Source: JAAFHN01 sp031421855 | GTDB lineage: Bacteria; Pseudomonadota; Gammaproteobacteria; Burkholderiales; Burkholderiaceae_C | Assembly (NCBI GenBank): GCA_031421855.1 | Contig: JANOPN010000071.1 | Span: forward strand, 16,283 to 80,282 | Reading direction: 5' to 3' | DNA: 64,000 bases | Shown: positions 8,152 through 16,965 of the stretch, piece by piece | Numbering within the stretch: the stretch's first letter is position 1 | Layout: each line of letters opens with the position of its first letter | Notes under the pieces: generated by a model | The model's input: only the letters and a program-made list of their open reading frames with translations | The model's database searches: none | Told to the model about the DNA's origin: nothing | Position numbers and translations under genes: made by a program

Positions 8152-10883
8152 TGCCGCTCATGACCGCACCCACATCCCCGCCCGGCCAATCAAACCAGCC
8201 AACCGCTGATTTCTCGCGCTTTTTGTCGATCCTCGACGCGCCAGACAGCGACCCCGGCGAGACCCAGGAGTGGCTGGACGCGTTGGCGGTCTTGACAACC
8301 CAAGGCGGCACGGCTCGCGCCCGCTACATGCTGGACCGACTGGCTGCTCGGGCGCGCGAGCTGGGCGTGGGCTGGCAGGCGGAATTGATCACGCCTTACG
8401 CCAACACGATTGGCGTGGCCCAACAAGCCAGTTTTGCTGGGCATTTGGAGATGGAGCAACGGGTTGCGTCGGTGCTGCGCTGGAACGCACTGGCGATGGT
8501 CGTGCGCGCCAACCAAGCGCACGGCGAGTTGGGTGGCCACATCGCCAGCTACGCCAGCGCGGCCGACTTGTTTGAGGTGGGGTTTAACCATTTTTTCAGA
8601 GCCCAAACCGTGCGCGACGGCATCCATGCCGACGGCGACTTGGTGTTTTTCCAGCCGCACAGCGCGCCCGGCGTGTACGCGCGGGCTTTTTTGGAGGGGC
8701 GATTGAGTGAGCAACAGCTGTCGCTGTATCGCCAAGAAGTCAGTGCTGAGCGCATGGGCGTGCAAGGTTTGAGCAGCTATTGCCACCCGCAATTGATGCC
8801 CGACTTTTGGCAGTTCCCCACGGGCAGCATGGGGCTGGGGCCGATCAACGCCATCTATCAGGCGCGGTTCATGCGCTACTTGCGCGACCGCGGGCTGCTG
8901 CGCGAGACATCGCCCCAGCGGCGGGTGTGGGGCTTTTTTGGCGACGGCGAGATGGACGAACCTGAGAGCATGAGCGCGCTGACCTTGGCCGCGCGTGAGC
9001 GGCTTGACAACCTCACATTTGTAATTAACTGCAATTTGCAGCGCCTCGATGGTCCGGTGCGGGGCAACGGGCGAATCATCGACGAGCTGGAGTCGCTTTT
9101 TGCGGGCGCGGGCTGGCAAGTCATCAAACTGGTGTGGGGCAGCGATTGGGACGCGCTTTTCACAGCCGACCAGCACCCGAGCAACCCCAACCGGGGCGCG
9201 CTCATTCATGCCCTGAGTCAAACGGTTGATGGGCAATACCAAACGCTGGCCGCGAACGACGGCGCGTTCAACCGGGAGTCGTTTTTTGGGCAAAACCAGG
9301 CCCTGCAAGCCTTGGCGCAAGGTTTGAGCGACGCACAAATTGACCGCTTGAAACGTGGCGGGCATGACATGGTGAAAATCCACGCGGCCTACCACGCGGC
9401 CTGTTCATCTCAGGCCAATGGTCGACCAACAGTCGTTTTGGCGCACACGAAAAAAGGCTACGGCATGGGCGCGGCCGGTCAAGGCAAGATGACCACGCAC
9501 CAACAAAAAAAGCTCGACCGCGAGGCGTTGATCGAATTTCGCGATCGCTTCGCCCTGCCCCTGAGCGACGAAGAAGCGGCCGAACTGAAATTCATTGGCC
9601 CCTGCGACGCGCAAGGCCAGCTCACGCCCGAAGCCAAGTCATTGCGTGAGCGCCGAGTCGCGCTGGGCGGCTACTTACCCGCGCGCACGGACCAATGTGC
9701 GCCGGTGACAGTGCCGCCACTTGAGCAATGGGGCGCATTTGCCGCGCAGGCAGACGGCAAAGACATGAGCACCACCATGGCTTTTGTCCGCATGATGGGC
9801 AACTTACTCAAAGACTCAGGCCTAGGCCCACGGGTCGTGCCCATCGTCGCCGACGAAGCCCGCACCTTTGGCATGGCGGGGCTTTTCAAGCAAGTGGGCA
9901 TTTACTCCAGTGTTGGCCAGCGCTACGAGCCCGAAGACCTGGGCTCGGTCATGAGCTACCGGGAGAGCAAAGACGGCGTGATCTTGGAAGAAGGAATCAC
10001 CGAAGCCGGGGCTTTGGCCAGCTGGACGGCTGCGGCCACCAGCTACAGCACGCACGGCTTGGCGATGCTGCCCTTCTATATTTACTACAGCATGTTCGGG
10101 TTTCAGCGGGTGGGCGACGCCATTTGGGCGGCGGCTGATGCCCGCGCGCGCGGATTTTTGATCGGTGCAACCTCGGGGCGCACCACCCTGAGCGGCGAGG
10201 GCCTGCAACACCAAGACGGCTCCAGCCACTTGGTGGCAGGCACGATCCCCAACTGCAAAGCCTACGACTGCGCGTTTGCCGGTGAGTTGGCCTTGGTGCT
10301 GGAGCGCGGCATGCAAGACATGCTGAGCAGCCAACTGGACGGCTGGTATTACTTGACGGTGATGAATGAGAGCTACCCGCAACCCAGTTTGAGCGACGCA
10401 GCGCGAGCGGGCGTGGTGCGTGGATGCTATTTATTCAGTAGCATCAAACCCAATGAATCCGGTGACCAAGTGCCAATTTCTCCAAAAAACGAGGCCCCAG
10501 AGGTCACTTTGATGGGCTCCGGTGCAATTTTGCCCGAGGTGATCAAAGCGGCTCACGCCTTAGCCGCAAGCGGCATCACCGCCCATGTCGTCAGCGTCAC
10601 GAGCTGGAGCGAATTGGCCCGCGACGGCCAAGCCTGCGAGTTGCACGACCACATGCCTTGGCTGGTGCAGGTGCTCAAGACCACCCGCGGCCCCATCGTT
10701 GCCGCGACTGATTACGTGCGCGCCGTGCCAGAGCAAGTGCGCGCTTACTTACCCGAAGGGCGAGCATTCAAGACACTTGGCACAGACGGCTTTGGCCGAA
10801 GCGACCAACGTGCCGTGTTGCGAGAGTACTTCGAGGTCGATGCCGCCAGCATTGCGCGGCTGGCGGGGGAGATGGTGGGATGA
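8151..10883 (+). CDS. aceE: Pyruvate dehydrogenase E1, homodimeric type
   Basis: Thiamine-diphosphate-dependent decarboxylation of pyruvate and acetyl transfer to E2 lipoyl groups. The product of 910 residues is slightly longer than E. coli AceE (887). Family blocks include GHIASYASAADLFEVGFNHF, the ThDP/Mg site GDGEMDEPES near residue 264 with NCNLQRLDGPVRGNG, and DEARTFGMAGLF. A second ATG at 8160 is an alternative start, and neither has a clear Shine-Dalgarno. No aceF or lpd is adjacent, which is unusual. Around residue 762 a dispersed-repeat copy encodes SSIKPNESGDQVPISP in frame. By eye this lengthens a loop relative to E. coli, where the segment before the LLGSG motif is about 14 residues shorter. 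Confidence 0.94.
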   Translation: MPLMTAPTSPPGQSNQPTADFSRFLSILDAPDSDPGETQEWLDALAVLTTQGGTARARYMLDRLAARARELGVGWQAELITPYANTIGVAQQASFAGHLEMEQRVASVLRWNALAMVVRANQAHGELGGHIASYASAADLFEVGFNHFFRAQTVRDGIHADGDLVFFQPHSAPGVYARAFLEGRLSEQQLSLYRQEVSAERMGVQGLSSYCHPQLMPDFWQFPTGSMGLGPINAIYQARFMRYLRDRGLLRETSPQRRVWGFFGDGEMDEPESMSALTLAARERLDNLTFVINCNLQRLDGPVRGNGRIIDELESLFAGAGWQVIKLVWGSDWDALFTADQHPSNPNRGALIHALSQTVDGQYQTLAANDGAFNRESFFGQNQALQALAQGLSDAQIDRLKRGGHDMVKIHAAYHAACSSQANGRPTVVLAHTKKGYGMGAAGQGKMTTHQQKKLDREALIEFRDRFALPLSDEEAAELKFIGPCDAQGQLTPEAKSLRERRVALGGYLPARTDQCAPVTVPPLEQWGAFAAQADGKDMSTTMAFVRMMGNLLKDSGLGPRVVPIVADEARTFGMAGLFKQVGIYSSVGQRYEPEDLGSVMSYRESKDGVILEEGITEAGALASWTAAATSYSTHGLAMLPFYIYYSMFGFQRVGDAIWAAADARARGFLIGATSGRTTLSGEGLQHQDGSSHLVAGTIPNCKAYDCAFAGELALVLERGMQDMLSSQLDGWYYLTVMNESYPQPSLSDAARAGVVRGCYLFSSIKPNESGDQVPISPKNEAPEVTLMGSGAILPEVIKAAHALAASGITAHVVSVTSWSELARDGQACELHDHMPWLVQVLKTTRGPIVAATDYVRAVPEQVRAYLPEGRAFKTLGTDGFGRSDQRAVLREYFEVDAASIARLAGEMVG
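10438..10470 (+). repeat. Dispersed repeat, copy 3 (inside aceE)
   Basis: The core here begins GTAGCATCAAACCCAATG and ends GGTGACCAAG, followed by TGCCAATTTC. It is read in the AGC-ATC-AAA frame, which differs from the frame used in hutD and dsbD. Confidence 0.85.
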
Positions 10884-11027
10884 CGCGCTGTTGTGTGATG
10901 CTCAGGCCTGGGGCGAACGCTTGCGCGACATCAGCGAAATGGCGTTTAGCGTAAGCTGCCGCCGCTTGATCCCGACGAACTCTGTTCGCAAATAGAACCA
11001 ATCCCCACCAACCGCGATCACAACCTC

Positions 11028-13244
11028 ATGAACCTAAAACTCAGCTCCCTGTTTCGCATGAGCGGTGCGTTTTTCACTGTATTTTTGATAGCAACAAGCT
11101 CAATGAATACGGTGACCAGAGCACAAAATACCGTTAATTTTTCATCTGGAGGCTCAGCCAAGGCTTTGAGAGCGGTTAGCGTGGTCACGACCGAGCAAGT
11201 ACGCGCCGAGTTGATTGCCCACGCGCCCCAAGGCGTGCAAACGGGTCAACCGGTGTGGGTGGGGCTGAAAATTGCGCACAAACCCGAGTGGCATACCTAT
11301 TGGAAAAACAGCGGCGACTCGGGCCTGCCAACCACGTTGGAGTGGAAACTACCCGTTGGCGTGAGTGCCGGTGACATCGCTTGGCCCGCTCCCAAAAAGA
11401 TCCCCATTGGTAACCTGGCCAACTACGGCTACGAGAACACCGTCGTTTTGCCAGTCGCGCTCACCCTGCCCACCGGCTTCAGCGGCGACAAGCTGGTGGT
11501 GGAGCTGCAAGCCAATTGGCTGGTTTGCAAGCAAGAATGCATCCCCGAAGAAGGCACGTTCACGCTCAGCATCCCGACGCGCGGCTCGTACGCTGCCAAC
11601 GCCGCTGATTTTGAAGCCGCGTTTGCCGCCGCGCCCAAGCCCAGCACGGCCCAGGCCAGCTTCAAGCCCCAAGCGGGTGGCATTTTGGCCATCAACATCA
11701 ATGGGTTACCCGCCAATTGGGCTGGCCAGGCCCTCAACTTCTACCCCGAAATCGGCAGCCTCATCCAAACCGCCGCTGTGCCAACTCAAAAGTGGAGCGG
11801 CGACGCTTTCAGCATCAGCGTGCCGCTCGACCCGCAGCGCAGCGCCAGCCCAGACGGCCTGGCGATGGTGTTGTCTTCTCAGGCCAAAGGCGCAGAGCCA
11901 AGCGCGATTCGGGTTGTTGCCAAACTTGACGGCGCTTGGCCAGCCGGTGCAAGCGTTGCGGCCGTGCCCACGGCGCTGGACACCGCCCTCAAAGCGAACT
12001 TGATTGAAAAATCAGCCCCTGTTGCGCCCAGCATGACGTTTTGGCTGGCCTTGGTGTCGGCTTTCATCGGCGGCTTGATTTTGAACTTGATGCCCTGCGT
12101 GTTTCCGGTGCTGGCGCTCAAGGTGTTCGCAGTCGTGCAACCCGGCACGTCACCTGCCCTGCGGCGCAAAAGCGCCACCGCTTACACCGTGGGCGTAGTC
12201 GCCAGCATGGTGGCTTTGGCCGCGTTGATGTTGGCTTTGCGCTCGGCGGGCGAGGCGGTTGGCTGGGGGTTTCAGCTGCAGACACCGGCGGTGGTGGCCA
12301 CATTAGCGGCCTTGTTCACGATTTTGACCCTCAATTTTGCAGGCGTGTTCGAGTTTGGCTCGTTTTTGCCCAGCCGCGTGGCGACCTTGCAAGCGAAAAG
12401 CCCCGTGGTCGACTCAGCCCTGAGTGGCGTTTTAGCGGTTGCTGTCGCGTCGCCGTGCACGGCTCCGTTCATGGGCGCGTCGCTTGGGTTTGCAGCCGGG
12501 CTACCAGCGGTGCAGGCCTTGGCCATATTTGCAAGCTTGGGGCTGGGCTTGGCTTTGCCGTTTTTGCTCATCGGCTGGGTGCCCGCTGTCGCCAAGTTTT
12601 TGCCGCGCCCCGGCGCATGGATGGACACCGCGCGCAAGGTCATGGCGTTCCCGATGGCGGCAACCGTTGTGTGGCTGGTGTGGGTATTGGGCCAACAGAC
12701 CGGCATTGACGGCGCTGGCGCACTGTTGATGATTTTGGTTGCCTTGAGCTTTGTGGCTTGGAGCTTGGGTCAAACCAGGCGAATTAAGCTGATTTTCACA
12801 ATTATTTCAATAGCAACGGTCTCAATGATTACCGTGACCATCGGCCAAAAAGTCGTTGAAATGCTGCCTGTCGAGACACCAAACGCCACCGCCGCCCCCT
12901 CAAGCAAAGAATGGGGCGCATGGCAGCCGGGCAAAGTGGATCAACTGCTCGCCAGCGGGCAACCGGTGTTCGTTGACTTCACGGCGGCTTGGTGCGTCAC
13001 TTGTCAGTTCAACAAAAAGAACGCCCTGGCCGATAACGCCCTCATTGCCGACATGGCCTCCAAGAACGTGGCACGCTTGCGCGCAGACTGGACACGCCGG
13101 GATCCCGCGATCACACAAGCCCTGACCGAACTCGGCCGCAACGGCGTGCCGGTCTATGTGCTGTACCGCAAAGGCGCAGCGCCGCAGGTGTTCAGTGAGA
13201 TTTTGAGCGCATCCGAGTTGCGCGCTGCCATTGCCAAAATTTAA
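11028..13244 (+). CDS. dsbD: DsbD-type thiol:disulfide interchange protein
   Basis: Carries electrons from cytoplasmic thioredoxin across the inner membrane to periplasmic thiol proteins. The 738 residues comprise a signal region (1-33), a periplasmic N-domain with Cys167/Cys171 (VCKQEC), about eight membrane helices from ~337 to ~610 with the paired cysteines Cys357 (LMPCVFP) and Cys477 (ASPCTAPF), and a C-terminal thioredoxin domain with WCVTC (656/659). The large N-domain is more ScsB-like than E. coli DsbD. Two dispersed-repeat copies are translated in frame, one in the signal peptide (IATSSMNTVT) and one in the last helix (SIATVSMITVT). It lies 21 bp before a redoxin gene, a likely partner. 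Confidence 0.9.
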   Translation: MNLKLSSLFRMSGAFFTVFLIATSSMNTVTRAQNTVNFSSGGSAKALRAVSVVTTEQVRAELIAHAPQGVQTGQPVWVGLKIAHKPEWHTYWKNSGDSGLPTTLEWKLPVGVSAGDIAWPAPKKIPIGNLANYGYENTVVLPVALTLPTGFSGDKLVVELQANWLVCKQECIPEEGTFTLSIPTRGSYAANAADFEAAFAAAPKPSTAQASFKPQAGGILAININGLPANWAGQALNFYPEIGSLIQTAAVPTQKWSGDAFSISVPLDPQRSASPDGLAMVLSSQAKGAEPSAIRVVAKLDGAWPAGASVAAVPTALDTALKANLIEKSAPVAPSMTFWLALVSAFIGGLILNLMPCVFPVLALKVFAVVQPGTSPALRRKSATAYTVGVVASMVALAALMLALRSAGEAVGWGFQLQTPAVVATLAALFTILTLNFAGVFEFGSFLPSRVATLQAKSPVVDSALSGVLAVAVASPCTAPFMGASLGFAAGLPAVQALAIFASLGLGLALPFLLIGWVPAVAKFLPRPGAWMDTARKVMAFPMAATVVWLVWVLGQQTGIDGAGALLMILVALSFVAWSLGQTRRIKLIFTIISIATVSMITVTIGQKVVEMLPVETPNATAAPSSKEWGAWQPGKVDQLLASGQPVFVDFTAAWCVTCQFNKKNALADNALIADMASKNVARLRADWTRRDPAITQALTELGRNGVPVYVLYRKGAAPQVFSEILSASELRAAIAKI
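11088..11120 (+). repeat. Dispersed repeat, copy 4 (dsbD signal peptide)
   Basis: The core begins ATAGCAACAAGCTCAATG and continues AATACGGTGACCAGA. It is translated as IATSSMNTVTR, so the hydrophobic and cleavage part of the signal peptide is largely repeat-derived. Confidence 0.8.
12810..12842 (+). repeat. Dispersed repeat, copy 5 (dsbD last membrane helix)
   Basis: A diverged copy beginning ATAGCAACGGTCTCAATG and ending ACCGTGACCATC. It is translated as IATVSMITVTI in the same frame as copies 1 and 4, within the final membrane helix before the thioredoxin domain. Confidence 0.65.
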
Positions 13245-13265
13245 ACCATTCTTGAAAGTCACCCC

Positions 13266-13895
13266 ATGCTGATTCGACGCACCGCCTTGGCCATGTTAGC
13301 CCTGACCAGCCTGAGTTTTGGTCTCAGTTTTGGCCAGAGCGCCCACGCCGCCGCCGTTGGGCAAACCGCGCCTGACTTCAGCTTGACCGACGTCAGCGGC
13401 AAAGCCGTCAAACTGAGTGACTTCAAAGGCAAGACCGTTGTGCTCGAGTGGGTCAACCCTGGCTGCCCATTTGTGCGCAAACACTACCAACAAAGCGGCA
13501 ACATCCCTGCCACGCAAAAAGAAGCCAGCGCCAAAGGCGTGGTGTGGCTCGCCATCAACTCCACCGAAACCGGGCACGCCGACTATCTGGCCCCCGACAA
13601 AATGGGCGCCTGGATGAAAGAGCGCGGCGCTTCAGCAACCACCACGTTGATGGATGCCGATGGCAAAGTCGGCAAAATCTACGCGGCCAAAACCACACCC
13701 CACATGTACATCATCGACCCCGCAGGCAAACTCGCCTACGCCGGTGCGATTGACAGCATCCCCAGCGCCAACCCAGCAGACATCGCCAAAGCCACCAACC
13801 ACGTGCGAGTCGGCCTGGGCCAACTGGCAGCAGGGCAAAGCGTGACCCCAGCAACCACCGCGCCGTATGGGTGCTCGGTGAAATACAAGGGTTAG
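13266..13895 (+). CDS. Exported thioredoxin-fold redoxin
   Basis: A 209-residue thioredoxin-superfamily (AhpC/TSA-Redoxin-like) protein with an N-terminal signal peptide ending near AHAAA. The fold starts at VGQTAPDFSLTDVSGK. The active-site segment is NPGCPFVRKHY with a single cysteine rather than CxxC, and a second conserved-looking cysteine occurs near the C-terminus (PYGCSVKY). This pairing is typical of the CPFVRKHY group of periplasmic thioredoxin-like proteins. It sits 21 bp downstream of the dsbD-like gene, consistent with being reduced by it. The substrate is unknown. Confidence 0.82.
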   Translation: MLIRRTALAMLALTSLSFGLSFGQSAHAAAVGQTAPDFSLTDVSGKAVKLSDFKGKTVVLEWVNPGCPFVRKHYQQSGNIPATQKEASAKGVVWLAINSTETGHADYLAPDKMGAWMKERGASATTTLMDADGKVGKIYAAKTTPHMYIIDPAGKLAYAGAIDSIPSANPADIAKATNHVRVGLGQLAAGQSVTPATTAPYGCSVKYKG

Positions 13896-13973
13896 TCACC
13901 TAGCCACAAGTCCGCTCGACCGACTTGGCGCTTGGCGGCTGACGGTTCAGCAGCAGGTGGCTACACTGCCAAC

Positions 13974-14945
13974 ATGAACCATCGCCGCACCCTCATCCAA
14001 GTCGCCGCTGCCGCCAGTCTCGCCAGCGTTTTTGCATCGCCAATCTTTGCGCAGGACTACCCCGCAAAGCCCATCAAACTGGTGGTGCCATTCCCAGCGG
14101 GCGGCAGCTCGGACGCCATGGGGCGGCTGGTCTCCGACAAGTTGGCTCAGTTGCTCAAACAGTCCGTCGTGGTGGACAACAAAGCCGGTGCCGGCGGCAT
14201 GATCGGCACCGATTTGGTCGCCAAGTCGGCGGCTGACGGCTACAACTTGGTCTTGGTCGATGTGTTTCACACCTCCACACCCATTTACACCCGCAAAATG
14301 CCCTACGACGCGGTGAAAGATTTCACACCGATCTCGCTCATTGGTCGCTCGCCTGCGTTTTTGGTGGCTAACCCCAACTTCGAAGCCAAAACTGGCGCCG
14401 ACGTGATCAAGTTTGCCCGAGCCAACCCCAACAAGCTCAGCCTGGCCATCGCGGGCACGGGCAGCGTGGTCGTCGATTTGTTCAAGGCCCGCTCAGGCGT
14501 GCAATTCATCAGCGTGCCGTATCGGGGCAGCTCACCCGCCATCATTGACCTCATCAGCGGACAGGTCAACACGTTCATCACCACCATGGCCAGCGCTGGG
14601 CAACATGTCAAGAGCGGCAAACTGCGCGCCTTGGCCGTCACCGGTGCGAAGCGCCACCCCGACTACCCCGACGTGCCGACATTCACCGAGATCGGCGTGA
14701 CCGGCATGGACTACGAGCAATGGTTCGGCGTGCTTGCTCCAGCCAATACGCCCAAACCGATCGCCGACAAGCTCAGCGCAGCCATGGCCCAAGTGCTCGC
14801 CATGCCTGATGTGCGCGAACGCTTGCAAGGCATGGCACTCGAAGTCGCCACGCCGGGGGCAGCGGAGATGAAAACCAAGTTAGAGGGCGACACGGCCCGC
14901 TGGGCCAAACTCGCCAAAGACCTCGACATCAAACCGCTGGACTGA
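13974..14945 (+). CDS. Bug/TctC-family periplasmic solute-binding protein
   Basis: A 323-residue extracytoplasmic binding protein of the tripartite tricarboxylate transporter type, very abundant in Burkholderiales. The signal peptide MNHRRTLIQVAAAASLASVF ends near FAQ. The conserved YPAKPIKLVVPFPAGGSSD opening and the NKAGAGGMIGTD loop follow. An in-frame TTG at 13932 exists, but the ATG at 13974 begins directly with the signal peptide and is preferred. No TctA/TctB membrane genes are nearby, so the ligand and partner are unknown, as usual for orphan Bug proteins. Confidence 0.9.
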   Translation: MNHRRTLIQVAAAASLASVFASPIFAQDYPAKPIKLVVPFPAGGSSDAMGRLVSDKLAQLLKQSVVVDNKAGAGGMIGTDLVAKSAADGYNLVLVDVFHTSTPIYTRKMPYDAVKDFTPISLIGRSPAFLVANPNFEAKTGADVIKFARANPNKLSLAIAGTGSVVVDLFKARSGVQFISVPYRGSSPAIIDLISGQVNTFITTMASAGQHVKSGKLRALAVTGAKRHPDYPDVPTFTEIGVTGMDYEQWFGVLAPANTPKPIADKLSAAMAQVLAMPDVRERLQGMALEVATPGAAEMKTKLEGDTARWAKLAKDLDIKPLD

Positions 14946-14951
14946 GCGAAC

Positions 14952-15482
14952 ATGAAACGCCGCGAAGTCACGATTGGCCTCATCTGCGTCGCAACACCCG
15001 CCGTTTTGCTGGCGCAGCCGACTACAGCGACAAAACGAGGCCCCAAACTCGCGAGCCTAAGCGACATCAATCGTTGGCTAGACCTGATCGAGCGCGACCC
15101 CAAAGCCCGCACCATTGAAGGCTGGCCGTTGGCACAGGTGTTAGAACACGTGGCCCAAAGCATCGGCTACTCAATTGATGGCTTCCCGCAGCCCAAACCC
15201 GAGTGGTTTCAATCCACCGCCGGCAGCGCCGCCTTCGCGTGGTTCAAGTGGCGCACGGTGATGAGCCACGGATTGAACGAGCACATCCCCGGCGCGCCGC
15301 CGCTAGTCGCAACCACCCAGGCCCAAGGCATTGAGACCCTGCGCAAAGCCATCAGCCGATTCAATGCCCACCCCGGCACGCTCAAACCTCATTTCGCCTA
15401 CGGCAACCTCAGCAAAGCCGACCACGCAGTAGCCCACGTGATGCACTTGGACAACCATTTGGATTGGGTGCGGATGGGGTGA
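14952..15482 (+). CDS. DUF1569-family exported protein
   Basis: A 176-residue protein with an N-terminal RR followed by a hydrophobic stretch (MKRREVTIGLICVATPAVLL), resembling a Tat or Sec signal. The rest fits DUF1569 (DinB-like four-helix fold): WPLAQVLEHVAQSIGYSIDG, a KWRTVMSHGL helix, and HFAYGNLSKADHAVAHVMHL with histidines that could bind metal. It starts 6 bp after the Bug gene, so probably co-transcribed. Function unknown. Confidence 0.75.
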   Translation: MKRREVTIGLICVATPAVLLAQPTTATKRGPKLASLSDINRWLDLIERDPKARTIEGWPLAQVLEHVAQSIGYSIDGFPQPKPEWFQSTAGSAAFAWFKWRTVMSHGLNEHIPGAPPLVATTQAQGIETLRKAISRFNAHPGTLKPHFAYGNLSKADHAVAHVMHLDNHLDWVRMG

Positions 15483-15546
15483 ACGCTTGATTGATGCCCT
15501 ATCGCATCGTTTTAGCAAAAGCGGCCGCGTCTTGGTGTTGGGGCTA

Positions 15547-16718
15547 GTGTAGTGTTGCATATATATTAAACTTTTCTGTTTAACTCCTCTCCAAACCTCT
15601 GAATTCCAGTTTTGAGGGGGGTATCAGAATAAACAGCCGCAGAGTCGTAGTCGAGTTTGGCCAAGATGACCTGGAGACCTTGCTTCACTGGAGTACATCG
15701 AGCTTGGCAAGCGTTCGCTGCGCAGTGCGCGCCAATATGGTGCTGATGGCGGCATCAGGATTTGCCGACCGAGTGATCGCGTGCGAGCTCGGTGTGAGTG
15801 CACCACGGGTGCGTCGCTGGGTGGCGCGCTACGTCAAACTGGGACTTGGGGGGTTGGAGAAAGATGCGCCTCGTGGCGGGCGCCCGCGCCTGGTGAGCGC
15901 GCAGCGCGTCATCGAATTGACCACCCAAACCCAGCCTGAGGCCGCCACCCACTGGAGCACGCGCACCATGGCCAAGGAAGCCGGCGCCAGCGCGGCCACC
16001 ATATCGCGCATTTGGCGCAGCCACGGCCTCAAGCCCCATCTGAGCAAGACCTTCAAAGTCTCCAATGACATCCGATTCGAAGAGAAACTCACCGACATCG
16101 TTGGGCTGTACATGAGTCCGCCCGAGAGGGCCGTGGTGTTGTGCTGCGATGAGAAGAGTCAGGTGCAGGCACTGGATCGCACGCAGCCGGGTTTGCCACT
16201 CAAGCGTGGCCGGGCGCAAACGATGACCCACGACTACAAGCGCCATGGAACGACCACGTTGTTTGCGGCGCTCAATATTTTGGATGGCAGCGTCATCTCC
16301 CAATGCCAGCCACGCCACCGTCACACTGAGTGGCTGAAGTTCCTCAAGCAAATCGATACCAACGTGGCAGCTGATCTGCAAATCCATGTGGTGCTGGACA
16401 ACTACGCCACGCATAAACATCCCAAGGTACTGAAGTGGTTGGCCAAGCGACCCCGATTTCACATGCACTTCACCGCAACCAGCGCTTCATGGATGAATAT
16501 GGTGGAGCGCTTCTTCGGAAATCTCAGCGAGGATCGGCTCAAGCGTGGCGTGTTCAAAAGCGTTGACGAATTGGTCGACGCCATTGAGCTCTTCGTACTT
16601 GCGCACAACGAGGATCCCAAGCCGTTCATCTGGACCGCCAGCGCCCGTGACATTTTGGAGAAAGTCATGCGGGCAAGGGCCAAACTCAATACGGTTCAAA
16701 CAGCGTGAAACACTACAC
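15547..16718 (+). mobile_element. IS630-family insertion sequence (~1.17 kb)
   Basis: The ends form a perfect inverted pair including the target: CTAGTGTAGTGTT at 15544-15556 and AACACTACACTAG at 16709-16721. IS630-family elements insert at TA, commonly within CTAG, and duplicate the TA, which fits exactly (TA at 15545-15546 and 16719-16720). One transposase gene fills the element. The terminal repeats are intact, so it may be recent and active. Confidence 0.88.
15680..16708 (+). CDS. IS630-family transposase
   Basis: A DDE transposase. It has an N-terminal helix-turn-helix region (GFADRVIACELGVSAPRVRRW) and a second HTH-like part (AGASAATISRIWRSHGL). The catalytic core shows CCDEKSQVQAL (first Asp), VLDNYATHKHPKV (second Asp) and WMNMVERFFGNLS (Glu). 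The annotated TTG gives 342 residues. However, the frame is open upstream to about 15600 and reads VVEFGQDDLETLLHW, which resembles the true N-terminus of the family. No ATG or GTG lies there, so the real start may be a rare codon. Confidence 0.88.
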   Translation: MLHWSTSSLASVRCAVRANMVLMAASGFADRVIACELGVSAPRVRRWVARYVKLGLGGLEKDAPRGGRPRLVSAQRVIELTTQTQPEAATHWSTRTMAKEAGASAATISRIWRSHGLKPHLSKTFKVSNDIRFEEKLTDIVGLYMSPPERAVVLCCDEKSQVQALDRTQPGLPLKRGRAQTMTHDYKRHGTTTLFAALNILDGSVISQCQPRHRHTEWLKFLKQIDTNVAADLQIHVVLDNYATHKHPKVLKWLAKRPRFHMHFTATSASWMNMVERFFGNLSEDRLKRGVFKSVDELVDAIELFVLAHNEDPKPFIWTASARDILEKVMRARAKLNTVQTA

Positions 16719-16730
16719 TAGTTGCTGGTG

Positions 16731-16843
16731 GGGTGCAGTTCAACGCAGAGGCGCAGAGGCCGCCGAGGGCTGAGAAGAGGGTTTGGGGGGGTTTCAGTGC
16801 TTTTATGGCACTTGGTCGCTGGATTCATTGGGTTTGATGCTAT
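16731..16843. repeat. Left arm of a ~115-bp inverted repeat pair
   Basis: Starts GGGTGCAGTTCAACGC and continues with AGAGGCGCAGAG and GAAGAGG. It ends with a reverse-oriented dispersed-repeat core at 16811-16843. The mirror arm is at 19071-19185, with the same order of sub-blocks. The two arms enclose the 583-residue membrane protein gene. The left arm begins 10 bp from the IS630 end. Confidence 0.75.
16811..16843 (-). repeat. Dispersed repeat, copy 6 (intergenic)
   Basis: Reverse-strand core starting ATAGCATCAAACCCAATG and ending AGCGACCAAG, followed by TGCCATAAAA. The TGCCA extension is shared with copy 3. Confidence 0.85.
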
Positions 16844-16965
16844 TACTGTTTGAGTGAAATCCCACGTCAACTCACGGGAAAATGTGGCATCGAAAAACAC
16901 CATTGATACTGCTCGAATAACAACTGCGACGCACGGGAAAGTGCGAACGAAATGGAGTTTGTTTT

